Notes: generated by a model from the sequence alone, not told the origin. Counted from the first letter of the stretch, positions 1 through 6,883 are shown. The stretch is DNA of 12,670 bases from an uncultured Prevotella sp. (GCA_905372445.1 CAJPPF010000054.1:1-12670); one strand, 5' to 3'. A program made the numbers and translations.

Positions 1-1118
1 GCAGGAACGTCGCCAAGGTATGCCATGGCAAGAAGTGAAGGAACATTGGCATCGTCCATCAAGAGCTGGTTGCCAAAACCGTCGACTTCGTAAGCATAGA
101 TATCGCCATACTTAGGATGATGGTTGATGGCATACTTATTCAATGCCGTCTCCACCTCGTCAGCCAATTCAGTACATTCCTTAGCGATGTAAGCCTTACC
201 GTTTACGGTGGTGAGAATCTCGGCAGCCTTACGCAGCGATGAGACTGCCATGAAATTTGAAGGAACGAGATAGAGGAATGTGCAGGCATCGTCAGACGGA
301 CGGAAGAACGAGCAGATTAGTCCGACCGGTTTTGCCGGATTGCCAAGACCGTGGTTTGCCACGGTGTCGCCCTGACTTGCAGTGACACGCTGGAAACGAT
401 AAGGTCCCACTCCGTCCTTGCGCTGCTGCTCACGGAATGTCTTGAGGATATTACCAATCGCCTCAAGCCAGATGTCGCCAAAGACAGATGTGTCGCCGGT
501 TTTCTGCCAGTACTCATAAGCCAGACGGATAGGATAGCAGAGAGAGTCGATCTCATACTTGCGCTCATGCAGTTCGAGCTTCATGTCAGTAAGGTCTGAC
601 TGCCACTCACCGCCTACAGGACCATCGTTGAAGGCATTTGCATAAGGATCGATATTGATGCACTTGAACTGACGCAGTATTGTGCCGCGCAACATCTTCT
701 TCAGCTCCGGGTCATCGTTGGCAAGCTGAACATAAGGAAACACCTGAGCGCCTGAGTCGCGCAGCCACATAGCGTGTATGTCGCCGGTATATACGAAGGT
801 GTCGTCCTCGCCGTCGGTCTTGTCCTTACGGTAGTGGACGGTGGTATCGATAGTATTCGGATAACAGTTCTCAAACATCCAACAGAGATAAGGGTTTGAC
901 TTAAGGAGCTTTTTCACACGCTTTATTTCCTTCTCCACTGCCTCCGAGCGGAACAGACGGTCTTCGACATTTGGACGCTGGCTGACAAAAGTGATACGGG
1001 TGTTGTCCTGTGCCGCCACCTCAACAGGAGCTGCCGTCACAGGAGCAGCATTTGCCACAGTGACATTCACAGCCAAAGCAAAAGACATGCCGGTAATGAT
1101 TTTACTACTTAGTTTCAT
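1..1118 (-). CDS. GH125 family exo-alpha-mannosidase, exported, 3' part outside the window
   Basis: Reading the minus strand from the ATG at 1118-1116 gives 372 uninterrupted codons plus two bases, so the gene continues past the left edge. The first ~24 residues form a Sec signal peptide (MKLSSK start, hydrophobic core, likely cleavage after VANA), so the enzyme is exported, probably to the periplasm; no lipobox cysteine is present. GH125 hallmarks are TGDIHAMWLRDS (residues 111-122), GGEWQSDLTD (169-178) and EVDGFGNQLLMDDANVPSLL (344-363). Known family activity is metal-independent removal of terminal alpha-1,6-mannose; members are usually about 430-480 residues, so roughly the last quarter is missing. 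The start is supported by the signal peptide and the promoter about 55 bases upstream. A role in N-glycan or mannan use is inferred from the family. Family assignment is very secure, exact linkage less so. Confidence 0.93.
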   Translation of the reverse strand, partial: MKLSSKIITGMSFALAVNVTVANAAPVTAAPVEVAAQDNTRITFVSQRPNVEDRLFRSEAVEKEIKRVKKLLKSNPYLCWMFENCYPNTIDTTVHYRKDKTDGEDDTFVYTGDIHAMWLRDSGAQVFPYVQLANDDPELKKMLRGTILRQFKCINIDPYANAFNDGPVGGEWQSDLTDMKLELHERKYEIDSLCYPIRLAYEYWQKTGDTSVFGDIWLEAIGNILKTFREQQRKDGVGPYRFQRVTASQGDTVANHGLGNPAKPVGLICSFFRPSDDACTFLYLVPSNFMAVSSLRKAAEILTTVNGKAYIAKECTELADEVETALNKYAINHHPKYGDIYAYEVDGFGNQLLMDDANVPSLLAMAYLGDVP

Positions 1119-1171
1119 TTGGGTTGATGTTAGTTATTATTTAGTTTTAGAGAAAAATCAGATTACGATCG

Positions 1172-1202
1172 CAAAGGTAAAGAAAAAAAGGTTTCTACGC
1201 AA
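1172..1202 (-). promoter_or_regulatory. Bacteroidetes-type promoter of the GH125 gene
   Basis: On the minus strand a TTG (1202-1200) is followed after 20 bases by TACCTTTG (1179-1172). This fits the Bacteroidetes primary sigma factor pattern of a -33 TTG and a -7 TAnnTTTG. Transcription would start near 1166, leaving a leader of about 50 bases rich in A and T. No inverted repeat resembling an operator was seen in the leader. Both the spacing and both boxes match the tRNA promoter at 2442-2472, which strengthens the call. Confidence 0.8.
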
Positions 1203-1226
1203 CTGTTTATAAAAAATATTCACCAC

Positions 1227-1391
1227 AAATCGATCAATAGCGTCCTAACTGTTTTCGTCTGATTGTGGAGCAGAGGCAAAACAGACGCGTCAGCCGTAGG
1301 GGCGCGATTCATCACGTTCCGCCATTCGCGCACTGCGCTGTATTGAACGATTTCGTATAATAAAAAGGCACTGCGGTCTATTGATCGATTT
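1227..1391. repeat. 14-base inverted repeat enclosing REP copy 1 (MITE-like)
   Basis: AAATCGATCAATAG at 1227-1240 is the exact reverse complement of CTATTGATCGATTT at 1378-1391. The 165-base unit includes REP copy 1 near its centre and encodes no protein. A near-copy of the right arm, TATTGAACGATTT, lies at 1341-1353. No clear target-site duplication flanks the ends (CACCAC on the left, GGGTTC on the right). It could be a decayed miniature inverted-repeat element or a structured RNA; the sequence alone does not decide. Confidence 0.45.
1287..1323 (+). repeat. REP-like repeat, copy 1
   Basis: This copy runs from GCGTCAGCCGTAGGGG through the palindromic core CGCGATTCATCACG to TTCCGCC. It differs from the reverse complement of copy 4 at two bases over 37. 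Similarity extends a little upstream: AAAACAGAC precedes this copy, and AAAACAAGC precedes the reverse complement of copy 4. Confidence 0.8.
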
Positions 1392-1794
1392 GGGTTCACA
1401 TTCCTCTCCATTATCAGGGAACATGAAAATACGAAAAAGTATTCATTGCAATATAAGAAAAATCACGACATAAGGGAAATGCAGTATTCTGCGGAATCTC
1501 AGAAAAAGAGGAAATTCAGAGGAAACTCAACACCCTGATTTTCAACGTGCTACACAACAACTTTCAAGAAGCGGCGGTTTTAATATCTAAAACCGTAGGA
1601 ATGAGCGCCTGATTTCAGCGGTTTTAGAGCCAAGAAACGCCGATTTTAGAAACACATTCCGTAGTTTCTTGTTTTCGAGAAAAATCTTATTGACTTTTTT
1701 ACGACATAATCATTCAGTCTTAAACCCAAACATATATAAAACTATTGGTGTCCGGTAAACAAATTATAGCGATGAATCGAGTAGGATAAAACGT

Positions 1795-1816
1795 GTAAGG
1801 GCGTGATTTATCACGC
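1795..1816 (+). repeat. REP-like repeat, copy 2 (short)
   Basis: Only the middle of the repeat is kept: GTAAGGGCGTGATTTATCAC followed by GC. The palindromic core CGTGATTTATCACG is perfect (CGTGAT and ATCACG around TT). The GTCAGCC and TTCCGCC ends seen in other copies are missing, so this is a truncated or diverged member. Confidence 0.65.
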
Positions 1817-1845
1817 TTAAGAAATCCTCTGGGAAACAGGCAACC

Positions 1846-1881
1846 CGTCAGGCGTAGGGGCATGATTTATCACGTTCCGCC
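1846..1881 (+). repeat. REP-like repeat, copy 3
   Basis: The copy reads CGTCAGGCGTAGGGG, then the core CATGATTTATCACG, then TTCCGCC. It is nearly identical to the reverse complement of copy 4, with about three differences. It is preceded by AAACAGGCAAC, related to the lead-in of copy 1. Confidence 0.8.
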
Positions 1882-1936
1882 TTAGCGATGGGCTCATTTT
1901 GTGGTGTGGAAACGCTTATTTCTTTTCACGGAGAGA

Positions 1937-1974
1937 GGCGGAACGTGATAAATCACGCCCCTACGGCTGACGCG
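1937..1974 (-). repeat. REP-like repeat, copy 4 (inverted)
   Basis: Same repeat in the opposite orientation: GGCGGAA, then CGTGATAAATCACG, then CCCCTACGGCTGACGCG on the plus strand. With copy 3 it can form a stem of about 36 base pairs with a loop of about 55 bases. Its palindromic core is perfect. Confidence 0.8.
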
Positions 1975-1990
1975 CTTGTTTTACGTGCAG

Positions 1991-2025
1991 GGCGGAACGG
2001 AAAATCATGTCCCTACGCCTGCCGG
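1991..2025 (-). repeat. REP-like repeat, copy 5 (inverted, diverged)
   Basis: The plus strand reads GGCGGAACGGAAAATCATG and then TCCCTACGCCTGCCGG. The ends match copies 3 and 4 but the palindromic core has decayed. It lies 16 bases from copy 4 in the same orientation, so copies 4 and 5 form a tandem pair mirroring the pair formed by copies 2 and 3. Confidence 0.65.
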
Positions 2026-2294
2026 CAAATGCCGATAAATAAACCCAAATAGGTTCATTAGGACGCATTTGCTTGGATTTGTTATTACCGTCAGGCTTCC
2101 TTACTGCTTTCGTCCGCTTGCCGACATCAATAATATAAAACCACTTTTACACCAATAGAATAAAAACCGGTGGTCTATACTATTTATAGAGGAAATAGGT
2201 CAATATAGTGCAGTGTCGTTTTAGAGCCGGCACCTGCTTATCGCAACACCACGGGCTGACGGGATGCCGTCATTCAGAGGATAATTATATACAT

Positions 2295-2326
2295 AAAAAA
2301 AGCAGCTATGAAATGTTCATAACTGC
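2295..2326 (-). terminator. rho-independent terminator of the tRNA
   Basis: On the minus strand GCAGTTATGAA (2326-2316) pairs with TTCATAGCTGC (2312-2302) around a three-base loop: 11 pairs including one G-T wobble. A run of seven T follows (2301-2295). It begins 14 bases after the tRNA 3' end, which is the expected place for a terminator of a single-gene tRNA transcript. The call needs only the sequence shown. Confidence 0.85.
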
Positions 2327-2339
2327 CATTCTAATGTTG

Positions 2340-2413
2340 TAGCGCGGGGGGGGCACGATCCCTCGACCTCCGGATTATGAATCCGACGCTCTAACCAGCT
2401 GAGCTACCGCGCC
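2340..2413 (-). tRNA. tRNA-Met (anticodon CAU), elongator type likely
   Basis: The minus strand folds into a 74-base cloverleaf without encoded CCA. The acceptor GGCGCGG pairs with CCGCGCT (the outermost pair is G-U), the D stem is GCTC/GAGC, and the anticodon stem TCGGA/TCCGG holds the loop TTCATAA with anticodon CAT. A73 is the discriminator. The first base pair and D arm do not fit an initiator. A CAU anticodon could also belong to tRNA-Ile with lysidine at position 34, which cannot be separated here. The T arm is odd: GAGGG, loop ATCGTGC, CCCCC gives an A-C mismatch and A54/T58 in place of the usual T54/A58. A dedicated promoter and terminator flank it. Confidence 0.88.
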
Positions 2414-2441
2414 AACATTGCTATTTTTTCAAAAGCGAGTG

Positions 2442-2472
2442 CAAAGGTACAGAAAAAAAATCATTCACGCAA
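2442..2472 (-). promoter_or_regulatory. promoter of the tRNA gene
   Basis: On the minus strand TTG (2472-2470) and TACCTTTG (2449-2442) are 20 bases apart, the Bacteroidetes -33/-7 pattern. Transcription would begin around 2436, about 20 bases before the mature tRNA 5' end at 2413. It lies back to back with the permease promoter at 2565. Confidence 0.8.
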
Positions 2473-2564
2473 GAAAAACATAAAAATATTTGCCACAAAG
2501 AAAAAAAAACATAACAGGCATAGAAAAATCTATCTCATCGCACATTATTATTATAAAATATAAG

Positions 2565-2572
2565 TACCTTTG
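2565..2572 (+). promoter_or_regulatory. -7 box of the permease promoter, almost touching the start codon
   Basis: TACCTTTG ends five bases before the GTG at 2578. Bacteroidetes promoters initiate a few bases after this box, so the transcript should begin at or very near the start codon. No TTG is found about 20 bases upstream, so the -33 element is weak or absent. Confidence 0.65.
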
Positions 2573-2577
2573 CAGCC

Positions 2578-4503
2578 GTGATTTCACTACGCATAAAGAA
2601 ACTCGATATATTTATCACGAAACAGTTCGCACTGCTTTTCGTGGGGACGTTCTTCATCTGCCAGTTTGTGTTGATGATGCAATTCCTTTGGCGATATGTC
2701 GATGAACTCATAGGAAAAGGTCTGTCGCTGGAAATAATGGCGCAATTCTTCTGGTATATGGGACTTATGCTCGTGCCTAAAGCATTGCCGCTTGCCATTC
2801 TGCTGTCGTCGCTCATAACGTTCGGAAATCTCGGCGAAAGCAGCGAGCTGACCGCTATAAAAGCTGCCGGAATATCACTTATGCAGTCGGCACGCTCACT
2901 GATTGTGCTTTCAATAAGCATCGCATTATGCTCGTTCATGTTTCAGAATGTCATAGCACCGCAAGCAAACATAAAACTCGCACAGCTACTCATCTCCATG
3001 AAACAGAAAAGTCCGGAGTTAGAAATACCGCAGGGTATTTTCTACGACGGCATACCCGGGAGCAACATATATGTAAGCCGAAAAGACCTTGACACAGGAA
3101 AACTCTACGGAGTGACCATATATCGCATGACGGGCTCGTATGAAGATCAGGCTATTATCCTCGCTGACTCAGCAATGCTACAGTCGACTGCCGACAAGAA
3201 ACATCTGCTCCTCACGCTATGGAACGGCGAGTGGTTCGAGAATATGCAATCGTCGGAACTGGGCAACAAGGCTACCATTCCCTATCGTCGTGAGACTTTC
3301 TTCCACAAGCAGATACTCATCGACTACAACGACGACTTCAATATGACCGACGCATCCCTCCTCTCACACAACGCACAGGGAAAGGGGTTGTCGAAAATAC
3401 TACACGACATCGACTCGCTCAACCAACAGCAAGACAGCATCGGGCGACAACTGTATGCAGACATGAAGTCGCAGTTCTATCATTTCATCGAAGTCGACAA
3501 GAAACACAAGAGCGTTGCTGAAGCCAAAGGCGTTGCAAACAGAAAAGTGCATACAGACAAAACAGAAAACATCGACTCCATATACAATAAGCTGCCAAAG
3601 GAACGACGTTCATCGGCAATATCATACGCGATGGCACAGATAAGCAGCGGAAAGCAGGAGATGGACTTCCACAGCTTAATATCAAGCGACGGAGAGCGCA
3701 ACATAAGATTACACAACATGGAAGCGATAGCTAAGTTCACGCTGTCGCTGTCGTGCATCATATTCTTCTTTATCGGAGCACCGTTAGGAGCAATCATACG
3801 CAAGGGAGGGTTGGGACTGCCGGTAATAATCTCAGTACTTATATTCATCGTTTATTATATTCTCGAAAACTCCGGCACACGAATGGCAAAACTGGGAGTA
3901 TGGAACCTATGGTTCGGTTGCTGCCTGTCGACAGCCGTACTGTCGCCATTGGCTATATGGGTGACATATAAGGCAAACAACGACTCGATGGTATTCAACA
4001 TTGATGCCTACAAAGAGGTTTTCCGTCGCGTGTTAGCAATAAGAATAAACCGCAACATCTTCCGTAAGGAAGTAATCATATCCGATCCTGACTATAGAAA
4101 AGATGCAGAAATACTGCAACAGATAACCGAAGGAATAACTGAATATGCCCGCATTCACAGCCTTAGGAAACTGCCAAATCCGATAAAGGTCTTCTTCCGC
4201 TATGAACCCGACCACCGCATAGAAAACATCAGCGAGATTATGGAGAACACAATCGAGGACCTCTCGAACACCCGCGACAAGCTGATTCTGGCGGAGATAA
4301 ACCACTACCCTATCCTCGACACCAAGGCACACACAAGACCCTTCGAGAGAAAGTGGCTCAATATCATGGCAGCGATAATTCTGCCACTCGGACTGTTTTT
4401 TTACTTCAGAATGGTGCGATTCAGATTCCGTCTGTACCGCGATCTCGTTGTAATAAAAGAAACAAACCAGAAGATTACAGAACGCATAGAAAATACATTC
4501 TAA
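2578..4503 (+). CDS. LptF/LptG (YjgP/YjgQ) family permease with C-terminal extension
   Basis: This 641-residue protein belongs to the YjgP/YjgQ permeases, which with LptB pull lipopolysaccharide from the inner membrane toward the periplasmic Lpt bridge. Three membrane segments lie near residues 14-38, 53-82 and 105-125, then a large periplasmic domain (about 127-380), then three more segments (about 384-405, 413-430, 440-465). The motif ELTAIKAAGIS (90-100) and the segment around IGAPLGAIIRKGGLG are typical. E. coli LptF and LptG are about 360 residues; here a cytoplasmic-looking tail of about 120 residues and a seventh hydrophobic segment (597-611) follow, as I recall for Bacteroidetes members. 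The start is GTG: the reading frame matches the family N-terminus (RIKKLDIF) and no ATG lies near. Whether it acts as LptF or LptG is not decided by sequence. No partner gene adjoins it. Confidence 0.9.
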   Translation: MISLRIKKLDIFITKQFALLFVGTFFICQFVLMMQFLWRYVDELIGKGLSLEIMAQFFWYMGLMLVPKALPLAILLSSLITFGNLGESSELTAIKAAGISLMQSARSLIVLSISIALCSFMFQNVIAPQANIKLAQLLISMKQKSPELEIPQGIFYDGIPGSNIYVSRKDLDTGKLYGVTIYRMTGSYEDQAIILADSAMLQSTADKKHLLLTLWNGEWFENMQSSELGNKATIPYRRETFFHKQILIDYNDDFNMTDASLLSHNAQGKGLSKILHDIDSLNQQQDSIGRQLYADMKSQFYHFIEVDKKHKSVAEAKGVANRKVHTDKTENIDSIYNKLPKERRSSAISYAMAQISSGKQEMDFHSLISSDGERNIRLHNMEAIAKFTLSLSCIIFFFIGAPLGAIIRKGGLGLPVIISVLIFIVYYILENSGTRMAKLGVWNLWFGCCLSTAVLSPLAIWVTYKANNDSMVFNIDAYKEVFRRVLAIRINRNIFRKEVIISDPDYRKDAEILQQITEGITEYARIHSLRKLPNPIKVFFRYEPDHRIENISEIMENTIEDLSNTRDKLILAEINHYPILDTKAHTRPFERKWLNIMAAIILPLGLFFYFRMVRFRFRLYRDLVVIKETNQKITERIENTF

Positions 4504-4611
4504 ACAGACATTTTTCGTCTTTACACCTTTATATTATACATAAAAAGAAAGTAACTAATAGCAGAAACTTAAAAAAAACTCCTTTTGTTTCGGAAAAAAG
4601 AATTAAATTAC

Positions 4612-4619
4612 TATCTTTG
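4612..4619 (+). promoter_or_regulatory. -7 box of the aminotransferase promoter
   Basis: TATCTTTG matches TAnnTTTG. A TTTTG ending at 4587 lies 24 bases upstream, longer than usual spacing, so the -33 box is uncertain. The leader to the ATG at 4648 would be about 23 bases. It implies the aminotransferase is transcribed separately from the permease. Confidence 0.65.
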
Positions 4620-4647
4620 CATAGATAAAACTTTCAGATTTTAAGAT

Positions 4648-5841
4648 ATGGCACAGTTATCAAACCGTTTGAATCGTCTTGCACCATCAGCAACACTTGC
4701 GATGTCGCAGAAAAGTAACGAAATGAAATCACAGGGTATCGATGTCATTAACATGAGCGTCGGCGAACCAGACTTCATGACCCCCGACCATATTAAAGAA
4801 GCGGGCAAGAAGGCTATTGACGAGAACTACTCGAAGTATTCGCCGGTACCAGGCTACCCCGCACTACGTAATGCTATTGTAAAGAAACTGAAGAACGAGA
4901 ACAATCTTGACTACACGACTAACGAAATTATCGTCGGCACAGGTGGAAAACAGGGAGTATGCAACACATTCATGGCACTCTGTAACGACGGAGACGAAGT
5001 CATCATTCCTGCACCTTACTGGGTGAGTTATCCACAGATGGCAAAACTCGCCGGCGCTACTCCGATAATTGTACGTGGTGGTTTCGAGCAGGACTTCAAG
5101 ATAACACCGGCACAACTCGAGGCAGCAATAACACCAAAGACACGAATGTTAGTGCTCTGTTCGCCAAGTAATCCGACAGGCAGCGTCTATTCACAGGAAG
5201 AATTGAATGCTCTCGCCGAAGTGATTCTGAAACATGACGAACTGTATGTCCTGTCTGACGAAATATACGAACACATCAACTATCTCGGCAAGCATGCCAG
5301 CATAGCATCTTATCCGGGAATGAAAGAGCGCGTAGTACTCTGTAATGGTGTCAGCAAGGCATACGCCATGACTGGTTGGCGCCTTGGATGGGTAGCAGCA
5401 CCAGAATGGATAGTAAAAGGAATAAACAAGCTCCAGGGACAGTACACAAGCGGCACATGCGACGTAAGTCAGATAGCAGCACTGGCAGCATATGAGGGTT
5501 CTCAACAGTGTGTAGAGGATATGCGCAACGCTTTTGAGCGCCGTCGCAACCTTATCGTAGAACTCGTAAGCCATATACCAGGCTTAGAGATAAGACGCCC
5601 GGACGGAGCCTTCTACATATTCCCTAAATGCAGCAGTTTCTTCGGCAAAACCGACGGGACAAGAGTGATAAACGACTCTTCTGACTTAGCAATGTACATC
5701 CTCGAAGTAGGTAAGGTTGCAACAGTAGGCGGCGATGCTTTCGGTGAGCCGGAATGTATAAGAATGAGCTATGCCACAAGCGACGAAAACATTAAAGAAG
5801 CAATAAAGAGAATAGGTGACGCACTTAGCCTTCTAAAATAA
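4648..5841 (+). CDS. PLP-dependent class I/II aminotransferase, aspartate aminotransferase type
   Basis: The 397-residue protein has the full length and motif order of bacterial aspartate-type aminotransferases of fold type I. Visible landmarks are VGEPDF (38-43), SNPTG with the cofactor-contacting N175, SDEIYEH with D204 and Y207, SKAYAMTGWRLGW with the Schiff-base lysine K237, and R372 in IRMSY, which binds the substrate alpha-carboxylate. It should move an amino group between aspartate (or related amino acids) and 2-oxoglutarate in the cytoplasm. The start gives the normal MAQLSNRLNRLAPSAT opening of this subgroup. It has its own promoter and no functional link to its neighbours. Substrate could instead be an aromatic amino acid or prephenate, since the subgroup has mixed activities. 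Confidence 0.9.
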   Translation: MAQLSNRLNRLAPSATLAMSQKSNEMKSQGIDVINMSVGEPDFMTPDHIKEAGKKAIDENYSKYSPVPGYPALRNAIVKKLKNENNLDYTTNEIIVGTGGKQGVCNTFMALCNDGDEVIIPAPYWVSYPQMAKLAGATPIIVRGGFEQDFKITPAQLEAAITPKTRMLVLCSPSNPTGSVYSQEELNALAEVILKHDELYVLSDEIYEHINYLGKHASIASYPGMKERVVLCNGVSKAYAMTGWRLGWVAAPEWIVKGINKLQGQYTSGTCDVSQIAALAAYEGSQQCVEDMRNAFERRRNLIVELVSHIPGLEIRRPDGAFYIFPKCSSFFGKTDGTRVINDSSDLAMYILEVGKVATVGGDAFGEPECIRMSYATSDENIKEAIKRIGDALSLLK

Positions 5842-5941
5842 AAGAAAGTGAAGGAAAACAGTAATGCAACTATAGATGGAATAAAGTCGACCTATACAGT
5901 TAAAAAATCATAAACCCATCTTTACTTACTAATATTTTCTT

Positions 5942-5949
5942 TATCTTTG
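5942..5949 (+). promoter_or_regulatory. -7 box of the exbB operon promoter
   Basis: TATCTTTG fits TAnnTTTG. The -33 region has only TTTA (5921-5924), so it is degenerate. Transcription from about 5956 gives a leader of roughly 78 bases, very A+T rich. I find no other promoter box of this type in front of the following five genes, so it probably drives the whole cluster. Confidence 0.65.
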
Positions 5950-6033
5950 CGTTCGGATTATAAAGCCTAAGCGACAAATAATCTATTGTACGTAAAATTT
6001 TATCAATTCAAATTTTAAATAATTCAAGAAATT

Positions 6034-6852
6034 ATGGCAGCTACAAAAACAGCCGCACCTAAGAAGCAGGGCTTTCAGGGTGTACGTCATGCAATTATTA
6101 TCATTATCTGCGCATTCATCGTAGGTTGGGCGTTCTACAACTTCTTCCTTGGAAACCCAAGTAACTTCGCTAACGGCGATCGTGAAGGTCATCCTCTGAA
6201 CATGCTCGGTACAGTTTACAAAGGTGGATGGGTTGTACCTATCATCCTCGGTCTTCTCTGTACTGTAATCGCAATGTCTTGTGAGCGCATTCTCGCTATC
6301 TCAGCTTGCGCCGGTAAGGGTAATGTAACAAAGTTCACAGAGAATGTGAAGGCAGCTCTCAAGGCTGGTGATATTGCTAAGGCAAAGGAAATTTGCAACA
6401 AGCAGCAGGGTTCTGTAGCAAACGTTGTTCTCGCTGACCTCAAGGCTTATGAGGAGATGGAGAAGGCAACTATCAACCTCAAGGAGAAAATTGCTAACAT
6501 CAACAACGCTCACGAAGAGGCAACTGCTCTCGAGATGCCAACAATGACAATGAACCTCCCTATCATCGCAACAATCGTTACCCTCGGTACACTTACCGCT
6601 CTTTTCGGTACTGTGCTTGGTATGATTCGTTCATTCGCAGCTCTTGCTGCAGGTGGTGGTGCAGACTCAATGGCTCTTTCTACCGGTATTTCTGAGGCGC
6701 TCGTAAACACAGCATCTGGTATCGCAACATCATGGGTATCTGTAGTTTCTTACAACTACTTCACAAACCGCATCGATAAGCTTACATTTGCAATGGACGA
6801 GATTGGTTACACAATCGCACACACATTCGAAGACAAGCACCCAGAAGCTTAA
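6034..6852 (+). CDS. exbB: ExbB/TolQ/MotA family proton channel subunit
   Basis: ExbB forms the inner-membrane pentamer that, with ExbD, uses the proton gradient to energise TonB. The 272-residue protein has a hydrophobic segment near residues 19-38 that E. coli ExbB lacks at this position, a second at 66-83, a cytoplasmic region (about 90-170) and the conserved helix pair at 175-203 and 220-240. The block GTLTALFGTVLGMI (185-198) matches the family GLxGTVxG signature. ISEALVNTASGI (219-230) carries the conserved glutamate (E221) and threonine (T226) facing the proton path. It is the first gene of the cluster, 31 bases ahead of exbD. The ATG at 6034 is the only sensible start. Confidence 0.93.
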   Translation: MAATKTAAPKKQGFQGVRHAIIIIICAFIVGWAFYNFFLGNPSNFANGDREGHPLNMLGTVYKGGWVVPIILGLLCTVIAMSCERILAISACAGKGNVTKFTENVKAALKAGDIAKAKEICNKQQGSVANVVLADLKAYEEMEKATINLKEKIANINNAHEEATALEMPTMTMNLPIIATIVTLGTLTALFGTVLGMIRSFAALAAGGGADSMALSTGISEALVNTASGIATSWVSVVSYNYFTNRIDKLTFAMDEIGYTIAHTFEDKHPEA

Positions 6853-6883
6853 TTTTAGCTAACCCTTTAAATATTATTCAGTT

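Larger units (their letters stand above)
1203..2294. other. long gene-free region with REP-like repeats
   Basis: This stretch of about 1.1 kb separates the GH125 promoter from the tRNA terminator. Open frames here are short, start inside repeat copies and resemble nothing I recognise. The contents are: five copies of a REP-like repeat (listed separately); a 14-base inverted repeat around the first copy; a 10-base inverted repeat (1742-1751 and 2149-2158) around the other four; a hairpin with CGGTTTTA (1575-1582) and TAAAACCG (1588-1595); a second hairpin with TGACGG (2257-2262) and CCGTCA (2267-2272); and an imperfect direct repeat (1249-1265 and 2104-2120, 14 of 17 identical). It reads as a graveyard of small repeats, perhaps with decayed mobile elements. 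A small RNA cannot be excluded. Confidence 0.7.

Noticed and set aside
991..1212. Open frame of 73 codons on the plus strand over the GH125 start
   Set aside because: It is antisense to the signal-peptide region and promoter of the GH125 gene, and its product has no recognisable features.
1220..1411. Open frame of 63 codons on the minus strand in the repeat region
   Set aside because: It runs through REP copy 1 and the inverted repeat, has no promoter box close to its start, and looks like a chance frame.
1575..1595. Hairpin CGGTTTTA/TAAAACCG as a terminator
   Set aside because: No T-run follows on either strand and no gene ends nearby; it may simply be another small repeat, since GCGGTTTTA recurs at 1618-1626.
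1287..2025. CRISPR array
   Set aside because: The repeats are in both orientations, unevenly spaced and diverged, and no cas gene is present.
2257..2272. Hairpin TGACGG/CCGTCA as a terminator or operator
   Set aside because: No T-run and no adjacent gene on the right strand; six pairs alone are weak evidence.
2535..2939. Open frame of 134 codons antisense to the permease start
   Set aside because: It is a shadow frame of the permease with a serine-rich, unfamiliar product, and it covers the permease promoter.
4504..4525. Terminator after the permease (AGAC...GTCTTT)
   Set aside because: The stem has only four base pairs and a short T-run; it does not meet a reasonable standard.
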